Origin: Clostridia bacterium
Lineage (GTDB): Bacteria > Bacillota > Clostridia > Oscillospirales > CAG-382
DNA length: 11,751 bases
Assembly (NCBI GenBank): GCA_017560285.1
Contig: JAFYOG010000087.1
Location: 1-11,751, forward strand
Direction: 5' to 3'
Shown here in pieces: positions 6,379-11,751 of the stretch (its first letter is position 1; each line of letters starts with the position of its first letter). Under the pieces are notes generated by a model, which was given only the letters and a program-made list of their open reading frames with translations, made no database searches and was not told the origin of the DNA. The position numbers were made by a program, and so were the translations under genes.

Positions 6379-7152
6379 ATGTTTCAGCTTATCGCAGGTC
6401 CCTGCGTTATCGAATCCGAAGAACAAATAATGTCTATCGCCAAGGAACTAAAGGCAATTACTGCAGAGCTTGGCATCCCCTATACCTTTAAGGCATCCTT
6501 CGATAAAGCCAACCGCACTTCCATAAACGGCTTCCGCGGCCCCGGCATCGAGGAAGGTATGCGTATTTTAAAAAGGGTTAAGGACGAGCTCGGCTTGCCC
6601 ATCTGTACCGATATTCACGAAGCTTGGCAGGCGCCCATCGCCGCCGAGGTTGCCGATATCCTTCAAATCCCCGCATTTTTGTGCCGTCAGACCGACCTTT
6701 TGGTTGCCGCCGCAAAAACAGGCAAGTGTGTAAATATTAAAAAAGCACAGTTCCTTGCCGCATGGGATATGAAGAATTGCCTTAACAAGGTTACCGAATC
6801 CGGCAACAATAACGTTATGCTTTGCGAACGCGGTACAAGCTTCGGCTATAACACCTTGGTGGTCGATATGACAGGCTTGCGCGTTATGAAGGATTTCGGC
6901 GTGCCCGTAATCTTCGATGCAACCCACAGCGTTCAAAAACCCGGCGGTAACGGAACAAGCACCGGCGGCAACCGTCAGTATGTGGAATACCTTGCCAAAG
7001 CGGCCATTGCCGTAGGCGCCGACGGCTTGTTTATGGAAACCCACCCCGACCCCGACAACGCCAAGTCCGATGGCCCCAATATGGTCCCCTTGGCAGAAAT
7101 GAAAGCCCTGCTTACAAAGCTTATCCGCGTATACCAAGCAGTACAGGAGTAA
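6379..7152 (+). CDS. kdsA: 3-deoxy-8-phosphooctulonate synthase, metal-dependent class
   Basis: Condenses phosphoenolpyruvate with D-arabinose 5-phosphate to Kdo-8-phosphate (EC 2.5.1.55), a cytoplasmic TIM-barrel enzyme. The protein begins with IAGPCVIES (5-13) and carries [12 protein letters not shown] (37-48), [12 protein letters not shown] (97-108), [15 protein letters not shown] (150-164), FDATHSVQ (179-186) and METHPDPD (219-226). Cys9, His183, Glu220 and Asp231 line up, with a constant offset of two, with the metal ligands known from the Aquifex aeolicus enzyme (Cys11, His185, Glu222, Asp233). The metal-independent E. coli type has Asn in place of the cysteine. Length (257) is slightly short because the family's longer C-terminus is trimmed. 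An AAGGGG site lies nine bases before the ATG, and the gene sits 25 bases after kdsB. Confidence 0.95.
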   Translation: MFQLIAGPCVIESEEQIMSIAKELKAITAELGIPYTFKASFDKANRTSINGFRGPGIEEGMRILKRVKDELGLPICTDIHEAWQAPIAAEVADILQIPAFLCRQTDLLVAAAKTGKCVNIKKAQFLAAWDMKNCLNKVTESGNNNVMLCERGTSFGYNTLVVDMTGLRVMKDFGVPVIFDATHSVQKPGGNGTSTGGNRQYVEYLAKAAIAVGADGLFMETHPDPDNAKSDGPNMVPLAEMKALLTKLIRVYQAVQE

Positions 7153-7156
7153 AATT

Positions 7157-8134
7157 ATGGAACGTCAGTTCAACATAATAGAAGAAGCAAAATCCATATT
7201 CGATAAAGAAATAGAAGCCCTAAACAAAACCCGCGATTCCTTGGACGAAAATTTCGAAACCGTTGTTAAATTAATGGTGGAATGCGAAGGTAAGGTTGTG
7301 TTTACGGGTATGGGTAAGCCCGGTCATATCGGCACCAAAATTGCCGCCACCTTGGCAAGCTTGGGCACCCCTTCCTTCTTTATGCACCCCGGCGAAGCCT
7401 TGCACGGCGATTTGGGTATGGTAGAAAAGAAGGATATTGTCCTTATCGCAAGCTATAGCGGCGAAAGCGACGAGGTAACCCGTCTTATGCCCACCCTGCA
7501 CGAAATAGGCTGTGCCACCGTTGCAATTACGGGTAAGCCTAAATCCACCCTTGCCAGAGAGTGCGATTATATGCTTGTTTTCCCTCAGTTCGAGGAAGCC
7601 TGCTATATGCAGTTAGCCCCCACCTCCAGCACCACCGCATTGTTGGTGCTTGGCGATGCCTTGGCGCTTGTTGCATCCCGTATGAAGAACTATACAAAAG
7701 AGGATTTCGGCTTGCACCATCCTGCAGGCGCGTTGGGCAAAAAGCTTCTTGTGCGCGTAAACAATCTAATGCACAGCGGCAACGATAACGCGGTTGTAAA
7801 AACAGGCTGTTCCCTAAAGCAAGCTATTGTGGAAATGAGCGCAAAGGGCTTAAGTATGGTTATAATCACCGATAAGGAAAATAACCTAATGGGCATCGTA
7901 ACCGACGGCGATTTACGCCGTATGTTCGAAAAGGGCATAGACGTATACAGCGAAACCGTCGATAACGTTATGACAAATTCCCCCAAGTTTATTAACGAAA
8001 AGGAAATGGCAGTAAACGCATTGCAAAGAATGACCGACCTTCGCATAACGGGTATGCCCGTGCTCGATAGCGATAATAAGGTTGTGGGCACAATCCTTAT
8101 GCAGGATATCTATAAGGCAGGTATCCTAAAATGA
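7157..8134 (+). CDS. kdsD: D-arabinose-5-phosphate isomerase (SIS domain plus CBS pair)
   Basis: Interconverts D-ribulose 5-phosphate and D-arabinose 5-phosphate (EC 5.3.1.13), the first committed supply step for Kdo. The 325 residues match E. coli KdsD (328). The SIS domain spans roughly 35-175 with GMGKPGHIGTK (51-61), FFMHPGEALHGDLGM (74-88) and SYSGESDEV (99-107). Lys54, Glu106, Glu147 and His188 correspond, by a constant offset of five, to the residues I recall as catalytic in E. coli KdsD (Lys59, Glu111, Glu152, His193). Two CBS repeats follow (about 205-265 and 270-325), the second ending in VLDSDNKVVGTILMQDIY. AGGAG at 7145-7149 runs into the kdsA stop and serves as the ribosome site. 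The TGA overlaps the kdsC ATG. The GutQ paralogue does the same reaction, but context favours KdsD. Confidence 0.95.
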   Translation: MERQFNIIEEAKSIFDKEIEALNKTRDSLDENFETVVKLMVECEGKVVFTGMGKPGHIGTKIAATLASLGTPSFFMHPGEALHGDLGMVEKKDIVLIASYSGESDEVTRLMPTLHEIGCATVAITGKPKSTLARECDYMLVFPQFEEACYMQLAPTSSTTALLVLGDALALVASRMKNYTKEDFGLHHPAGALGKKLLVRVNNLMHSGNDNAVVKTGCSLKQAIVEMSAKGLSMVIITDKENNLMGIVTDGDLRRMFEKGIDVYSETVDNVMTNSPKFINEKEMAVNALQRMTDLRITGMPVLDSDNKVVGTILMQDIYKAGILK

Positions 8135-8610
8135 AGATAAAGCTTTTTGTAATGGACGTAGACGGTACCCTTACCGACGGCCATATATATTACGGCGATA
8201 ACGGCGAAATGTTCAAAGCCTTCCACGTGCGTGATGGCTATGCTATCGCCCATATATTCCCCAAATACGGCATAGTTCCCGTAATTATCACGGGCAAAAG
8301 CTCCCAAATAGTGGCAAACCGCGCCCGCGAGCTAAAAATTACCGAGGTATATCAGGGCATATCCGATAAAATATCAAAGCTAACCGAAATTGCCGATAAA
8401 TACGGCGTAACCTCCGCAGAAATTGCCTATATAGGCGACGATGTAAACGATTTGGATTGTATCGCCCATTGCGGCTTAACCGCTTGCCCCGCCGATGCTT
8501 TGGATGAGGTTATCCCCAAGGTAGATTACGTTTGCCGCAACAACGGCGGCAGGGGCGCAGTAAGGGAATTTGCCGATTATGTTATAAGAAAGTTTTTTAC
8601 GGAGCAATAA
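8131..8610 (+). CDS. kdsC: 3-deoxy-D-manno-octulosonate 8-phosphate phosphatase (HAD superfamily)
   Basis: Removes phosphate from Kdo-8-phosphate to give free Kdo for KdsB (EC 3.1.3.45). It is a C0-type HAD phosphatase of 159 residues with no cap domain, as usual for tetrameric KdsC (about 160-190). HAD motifs are DVDGTLTDG (9-17, nucleophile Asp9 and acid/base Asp11), ITGKSS (53-58), Lys80 in GISDK and IGDDVNDLD (101-109). The HVRDGYAI segment (32-39) is typical of KdsC. It starts inside the kdsD stop (ATGA overlap) and its own TAA shares one base with the next ATG, so the set is probably translationally coupled. The C-terminus ends soon after the GGRGAVREF stretch typical of the family. Confidence 0.94.
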   Translation: MKIKLFVMDVDGTLTDGHIYYGDNGEMFKAFHVRDGYAIAHIFPKYGIVPVIITGKSSQIVANRARELKITEVYQGISDKISKLTEIADKYGVTSAEIAYIGDDVNDLDCIAHCGLTACPADALDEVIPKVDYVCRNNGGRGAVREFADYVIRKFFTEQ

Positions 8611-9137
8611 TGAACTTTTCAGAAATAGCCCAAAACCGCCAATCCTGCCGAAAATATAATAAAGATATGGCAGTAGAGCAGGAAAAGCTACGTCAAATAA
8701 TAGAATCCGCCCGCCTTGCCCCCTCTGCCTGCAACAGCCAGCCCTACCGTTTTACGGTATGCACGGGCGAAGCTGCAAAGCAGGTTGCAAAAGCAACACA
8801 GGGTATGGGTATGAACAGGTTTTCTTCCGATGCACCCGTGCTTATTGTTATCTCGGAAGAACCCTACAACAAAACCGCCGCCTTGGGCGCAAAGGTAAAG
8901 CATAACGATTATAGGTCTATAGATATCGGCATAGCCGCCGCCTATATAACCGCAGAAGCCGCCGCGCAAAACTTAGGCAGCTGTATTCTTGGCTGGTTCG
9001 ATAACAAAAAAATAAAAGAAATCTGCGACCTTTCGGGGGACGTCAGGCTTGTAATAGCTATCGGCTACCCCGCCGAAGAAGATGTTCTTCGCCCCAAAAA
9101 GCGTAAGGATATTAACGAATTAGTTACCTATAAATAA
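8610..9137 (+). CDS. Nitroreductase family protein (FMN-dependent, small Clostridia-type)
   Basis: A 175-residue flavoprotein of the nitroreductase fold, expected to bind FMN and use NAD(P)H. The natural substrate is unknown. The FMN phosphate-binding pattern N-R-x-S-x-R-x-Y occurs at 9-16 and PSACNSQPYRF lies near 39-49. A glycine-rich IAIGYP and a basic RPKKRKDINELV tail close the protein. The ATG at 8610 is chosen because it overlaps the kdsC TAA by one base, follows ACGGAGC and gives the family's usual N-terminus. A longer reading from 8532 would add 26 residues inside kdsC in another frame. It is the last gene before the terminator at 9142, so it is co-transcribed with the Kdo genes, though a direct role in glycan synthesis is not implied. 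Confidence 0.85.
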   Translation: MNFSEIAQNRQSCRKYNKDMAVEQEKLRQIIESARLAPSACNSQPYRFTVCTGEAAKQVAKATQGMGMNRFSSDAPVLIVISEEPYNKTAALGAKVKHNDYRSIDIGIAAAYITAEAAAQNLGSCILGWFDNKKIKEICDLSGDVRLVIAIGYPAEEDVLRPKKRKDINELVTYK

Positions 9138-9141
9138 TCTT

Positions 9142-9168
9142 AAAAACCGCCCCTTCGGGCGGTTTTTT
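9142..9168 (+). terminator. Rho-independent terminator closing the polysaccharide/Kdo unit
   Basis: A perfect seven-pair stem ACCGCCC/GGGCGGT (9146-9152 with 9157-9163) has the loop CTTC. The stem extends by A:T pairs and ends in a run of six T. It begins five bases after the nitroreductase stop. The A-tract on the left could make it weakly bidirectional. Confidence 0.93.
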
Positions 9169-9188
9169 CAATTAAAGTTGATTTTAAA

Positions 9189-9220
9189 TTTACCTTCAGT
9201 TGATGTTTTTTAACTATAAT
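9189..9220 (+). promoter_or_regulatory. Possible promoter of the CrtO-like gene
   Basis: A perfect TATAAT stands at 9215-9220, 33 bases before the GTG start. The best upstream element is a weak TTTACC/TTACCT at 9189-9195 with a long spacer of 19-20 bases, and TTGATG at 9200-9205 is too close. The gene follows a strong terminator, so a promoter is required here, but the -35 assignment is uncertain. Confidence 0.5.
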
Positions 9221-9240
9221 GAATTTACAACAATAAAAAG

Positions 9241-9246
9241 GGAGGG
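9241..9246 (+). promoter_or_regulatory. Ribosome binding site fixing a GTG start
   Basis: AAGGGAGGG ending at 9246 lies six bases before the GTG at 9253. No ATG in the same frame is better placed, so the GTG is taken as the start. Confidence 0.75.
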
Positions 9247-9252
9247 AAAACG

Positions 9253-9777
9253 GTGAACAAATTTATACGTTGCGTGTGGTATTTAGCAATAACAAGCGTG
9301 GTTGGCTTTGTTATGGGAAGAATAATCCCCAAAAAATGGTTCACTTGGGAATCCTTCCCTTGGCACCCATTAAAGTTCGAAAAGGACGGAACCCTTTATG
9401 CCAAGCTAAAGGTAAAAAAATGGCAAAGCAAGGTTCCGGATATGTCAAAGCTTTTTAAAAATCTAATGCCGCCAAAGGCAATAAAAAAGCTCCCCGCCGC
9501 AAATGATTTAAAAATAATGCTAAGAGAAACCTGCGTAGCCGAATTTGTCCATTGCTGGCTGTGCCTTGCTTCGTTGCATTGTATAAGAATAATGGGCGGC
9601 ATAGGGGGAATAATCGTCAGCCTGCTTTACATATTAGGCAATATCCCGTTTATAATAATACAGCGTTATAACCGCCCAAGGCTAAATAAACTGCTTTTAA
9701 AATACGAACACTGTGCAAACAATACGGCGCAATCATTAATCCCCGCCGACCGACAAACCCAAACCAAACCAATATAA
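9253..9777 (+). CDS. CrtO-like membrane acyltransferase family protein
   Basis: A 174-residue predicted membrane protein starting with GTG behind a strong ribosome site. Hydrophobic segments lie at about 5-24, 97-113 and 115-136. The central soluble stretch has HPLKFEKDGTLYAKLKVKKW (38-57) and VPDMSKL (61-67), and the last membrane segment runs into PFIIIQRYNRPRL (132-144). This arrangement (HPL, then KW and P-D, then a helix ending in IQRYNRPRL) resembles proteins annotated as glycosyl-4,4'-diaponeurosporenoate acyltransferase (CrtO of staphyloxanthin synthesis). No other carotenoid gene is in the window, so the substrate is probably different and the annotation is by family only. The C-terminal 25 residues are polar and look unstructured. 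The gene stands alone between two terminators. Confidence 0.65.
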   Translation: MNKFIRCVWYLAITSVVGFVMGRIIPKKWFTWESFPWHPLKFEKDGTLYAKLKVKKWQSKVPDMSKLFKNLMPPKAIKKLPAANDLKIMLRETCVAEFVHCWLCLASLHCIRIMGGIGGIIVSLLYILGNIPFIIIQRYNRPRLNKLLLKYEHCANNTAQSLIPADRQTQTKPI

Positions 9778-9810
9778 AAAAGCCGAAAAGTATTGCTTTC
9801 GGCTTTTTTT
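9776..9810 (+). terminator. Rho-independent terminator after the CrtO-like gene
   Basis: The stem GCCGAAA (9782-9788) pairs with TTTCGGC (9797-9803) around the loop AGTATTGC. A-rich sequence on the left pairs with the terminal run of seven T (9804-9810). It starts within the stop codon region of the preceding gene and ends just before the next promoter. Confidence 0.92.
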
Positions 9811-9819
9811 ATAAAATTG

Positions 9820-9848
9820 TTGAATAAAGTCGGTAAATGTGTTACAAT
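9820..9848 (+). promoter_or_regulatory. Sigma-70-type promoter of the cysteine desulfidase unit
   Basis: TTGAAT (9820-9825) and TACAAT (9843-9848) are separated by exactly 17 bases, close to the housekeeping consensus. A start near 9855 would give a leader of about 24 bases before the ATG at 9879. Bases 9849-9878 hold only the ribosome site (AAAAAAGGG, 9861-9869). No operator or riboswitch fold is evident in so short a leader. Confidence 0.8.
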
Positions 9849-9878
9849 CCAATTAATAATAAAAAAGGGCGTGAAATT

Positions 9879-11144
9879 ATGGATAAACTGCTTTACGAAA
9901 CCTACCTAAAAATATTACATTCCGAGCTTATCCCCGCAATGGGCTGTACCGAACCTATCGCCATTGCAATGACATCTGCAAAAGCAAAGGAATATATGGA
10001 CGAGGATATCACCTCGGTTTCGGTTTGCGTAAGCGCCAATATTATAAAGAACGTTAAAAGCGTTATGGTTCCCAACACAGGGGGCTTGCGCGGCATAGAA
10101 TCCGCCGCCGCGGCAGGCATAGTTGCGGGCAACCCTAATAAAGAATTAGAGGTTCTTGCCGATATAACTCCCCAACAGCAAGCCCAAATATCCCAATTTA
10201 TAAAGAACACCCCCATATCTGTAAGCGAAGCCGAGGGTAGCCGAGTTTTGGATATAGGAATAACCATAAAAGGCAAAACCAAAACCGTTTTTGCCCGCAC
10301 CGCACAGCACCATACGGGCTTGTGCCTAATTCAGGTTAACGGAACTACCGTTTACGAAAAACCTATCGAGGAAAACGCAGGCGATATCGACCATTCGGTT
10401 TTAACCATTGCCGATATTATCGATTTTGCCGATACCGCAAATATCGACGACGTAAAAGAGCTTTTAGACCGCCAAATAAATTATAACACCGCCATCGCCC
10501 AAGAGGGCTTAACCGGCAAATACGGCGCCGCCATAGGCAGAACCCTGCTTATGTCCTACGGCAACACCGTGCACAACCGCGCAAAGGCTTGGGCGGCGGC
10601 AGGCAGCGATGCAAGAATGAACGGCTGCGAGCTTCCCGTTGTAATAAATTCGGGCAGCGGCAATCAGGGTATGACAGCATCCTTGCCCGTAATCGTATAT
10701 GCAAAAGAGCTTGGCGTTTCCCAAGATTTACTATACCGCGCATTGCTCGTTTCCAACCTTACCACCATACATTTAAAAACAGGCATCGGCTGTCTTTCCG
10801 CATATTGCGGCGCCATAAGCGCAGGCTGCGGTGCAGGGGCAGGTGTAATGTATTTGCACGGCGGCAAGCTTAACGAAATCGCCCACACCCTTGTAAACGC
10901 CTTGGCAATAAATTCGGGCGTTGTGTGCGACGGCGCAAAAGCAAGCTGTGCGGCAAAAATCGCCTCGGCAGTAGAATCAGGCTTGCTCGGTATGCAAATG
11001 TATATGCACGGCAAGGAATTTTATAAAGGCGACGGCATCGTTGCGGGCGGCGTAGAGGCTACCATAAAGAACGTGGGCAGATTAGCCCAAAGCGGTATGG
11101 CAGAAACCGATAAAGAAATCATCCGCATAATGCTAAAGAAGTAA
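9879..11144 (+). CDS. cyuA: L-cysteine desulfidase / UPF0597 family (CyuA/YhaM-like), probable Fe-S enzyme
   Basis: Expected to break L-cysteine down to pyruvate, ammonia and sulfide in the cytoplasm with an oxygen-sensitive [4Fe-4S] cluster. The family is related to the serine dehydratase alpha domain. The 421 residues fit the family. MGCTEPIA (21-28) carries Cys23. NTGGLRGI (66-73), NSGSGNQGM (257-265) and GIGCLSAYCGAISAGCGAGAG (302-322) are hallmarks. Cys305, 310, 317, 350 and 357 are the candidate cluster ligands together with Cys23, but which of them bind iron is not settled by sequence. The ATG at 9879 is chosen over the one at 9837, which falls in front of the -10 box and cannot be in a transcript from this promoter. 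Some family members may prefer serine or other beta-substituted amino acids. Confidence 0.85.
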   Translation: MDKLLYETYLKILHSELIPAMGCTEPIAIAMTSAKAKEYMDEDITSVSVCVSANIIKNVKSVMVPNTGGLRGIESAAAAGIVAGNPNKELEVLADITPQQQAQISQFIKNTPISVSEAEGSRVLDIGITIKGKTKTVFARTAQHHTGLCLIQVNGTTVYEKPIEENAGDIDHSVLTIADIIDFADTANIDDVKELLDRQINYNTAIAQEGLTGKYGAAIGRTLLMSYGNTVHNRAKAWAAAGSDARMNGCELPVVINSGSGNQGMTASLPVIVYAKELGVSQDLLYRALLVSNLTTIHLKTGIGCLSAYCGAISAGCGAGAGVMYLHGGKLNEIAHTLVNALAINSGVVCDGAKASCAAKIASAVESGLLGMQMYMHGKEFYKGDGIVAGGVEATIKNVGRLAQSGMAETDKEIIRIMLKK

Positions 11145-11743
11145 TGAAGATTTACGATATTTCACAGGAGGTTTTTTCCTGTAAGGTTTACACGGGGGAC
11201 CCCGCACCTAAAAAAGAGATTATATGCTCTATAAATAACGGCGATTTATATAACCTAACCGCCTTTTCTATGTGCGCCCACAACGGCACCCATATAGATG
11301 CTCCGAGCCACTTTTTAAATAACGGTAAAACCGTTACAGATATCCCACTTAACAGGTTTATCGGAATGTCTTACGTGGCAGAGCATAACGGCATACTTTC
11401 GGGTGCAGATGCGCAAGAAATATTAGCCAACGCAAATCTTATCAATCCCGATTGCGCCAAAAGAATATTGCTAAAGGGCGATTGCACCGTTTCTGCCCAA
11501 GCGGCAACGGTTTTCGCCAATAACGGTATCTGGCTTTTGGGTGTGGAATCCCAAACCGTAGGTCCAACCGAAACACCTATGGAGGTTCACAAAATTCTGT
11601 TAACCGCCGAAGCAGTGTTGCTTGAAGGCATCCGCCTTTCCAACGTAAATACAGGGGCATATTTCCTTTCCGCCCAACCCTTACCCTTGGGCAATTCCGA
11701 TGGCGCCCCCACCCGCGCAGTACTTATAGATTTTAATAATTAA
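11144..11743 (+). CDS. Cyclase family protein (kynurenine formamidase-like metal hydrolase)
   Basis: A 199-residue protein of the cyclase/arylformamidase family (Pfam Cyclase, PF04199), which uses metal ions bound by a histidine/aspartate cluster to hydrolyse amides or similar bonds. The signature HNGTHIDAPSHF (46-57) supplies the ligands His46, His50, Asp52 and His56. GVESQTVG (132-139) and the C-terminal LPLGNSDGAPTRAVLI also fit. The ATG at 11144 shares one base with the preceding TAA, so translation is probably coupled to the desulfidase. The pairing suggests amino-acid or thiol catabolism, but true kynurenine formamidase activity cannot be inferred: no other tryptophan-degradation gene is visible. 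The gene is complete, ending eight bases before the window edge. Confidence 0.85.
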   Translation: MKIYDISQEVFSCKVYTGDPAPKKEIICSINNGDLYNLTAFSMCAHNGTHIDAPSHFLNNGKTVTDIPLNRFIGMSYVAEHNGILSGADAQEILANANLINPDCAKRILLKGDCTVSAQAATVFANNGIWLLGVESQTVGPTETPMEVHKILLTAEAVLLEGIRLSNVNTGAYFLSAQPLPLGNSDGAPTRAVLIDFNN

Positions 11744-11751
11744 ACAAAACA

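Noticed and set aside
6568..7137. Long open frame (189 codons) on the minus strand
   Set aside because: It lies wholly inside kdsA, whose product has all family motifs. It looks like a codon-bias shadow and its translation resembles no family I know.
8532..8609. Upstream extension of the nitroreductase
   Set aside because: It overlaps the conserved end of kdsC in another frame. The ATG at 8610 has a ribosome site and gives the family's normal N-terminus.
9837..9878. Upstream ATG of the cysteine desulfidase
   Set aside because: It lies between the -35 and -10 boxes of the predicted promoter, so it would not be in the transcript. The 14 extra residues do not look like family sequence.
1..11751. 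tRNA, rRNA, CRISPR arrays, transposases, phage or toxin-antitoxin genes
   Set aside because: None was recognised on either strand. The only repeats are the GT2 module pair and two short tandem repeats.

Overview
The window looks like part of a bacterial chromosome carrying a cell-surface polysaccharide locus, followed by a few metabolic genes. All genes lie on the + strand. The lineage is inferred, not proven. The GT-D type glycosyltransferase, the CrtO-like acyltransferase, the small nitroreductase, the CyuA-type cysteine desulfidase and strong purine-rich ribosome binding sites together suggest a Bacillota (Clostridia-like, probably gut) organism. A complete CMP-Kdo pathway is more typical of diderm bacteria, so a diderm lineage remains possible.

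Region 1 (1-5600) holds export and assembly genes. A Wzt/TagH-like ABC-transporter ATPase with a C-terminal carbohydrate-binding type domain is cut by the left edge. It is followed by a broken remnant gene (N-terminal part missing, one-base frameshift), a polysaccharide pyruvyl transferase, a GT2 glycosyltransferase, a GT-D glycosyltransferase and a second GT2. Composition is mosaic. Hand counts of single 60-base lines give about 52% GC at 181-240, 30% at 961-1020, 23% at 1441-1500, 23% at 3361-3420, 47% at 4441-4500 and 53% at 6541-6600. The AT-rich stretch begins at the domain boundary inside the ABC gene (about 655) and fades through the GT-D gene. It is interrupted by a host-like 5' module in the first GT2 gene that is about 80% identical to the same part of the second GT2 gene. 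This looks like an exchangeable serotype cassette.

Region 2 (5616-8610) is a tight kdsB-kdsA-kdsD-kdsC set. It turns ribulose 5-phosphate into arabinose 5-phosphate (KdsD), Kdo-8-phosphate (KdsA), Kdo (KdsC) and CMP-Kdo (KdsB). A small nitroreductase overlaps kdsC by one base, and a strong Rho-independent terminator at 9142-9168 closes the unit. No promoter for this long unit is visible, so it probably starts left of the window. No Kdo transferase is recognisable here, so the sugar must be added by an enzyme encoded elsewhere.

Region 3 (9189-9810) is a single-gene unit for a CrtO-like membrane protein, with a possible promoter and its own terminator. Region 4 (9820-11743) begins with a good sigma-70-type promoter and holds a cysteine desulfidase gene overlapping a cyclase-family (kynurenine formamidase-like) hydrolase gene.

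I see no tRNA, rRNA, CRISPR array, insertion sequence or phage gene. The points most worth a second look are the mosaic architecture and shared GT2 5' module, the repairable one-base frameshift, and the Kdo supply pathway without a visible Kdo transferase. I did not find a clearly new type of system.
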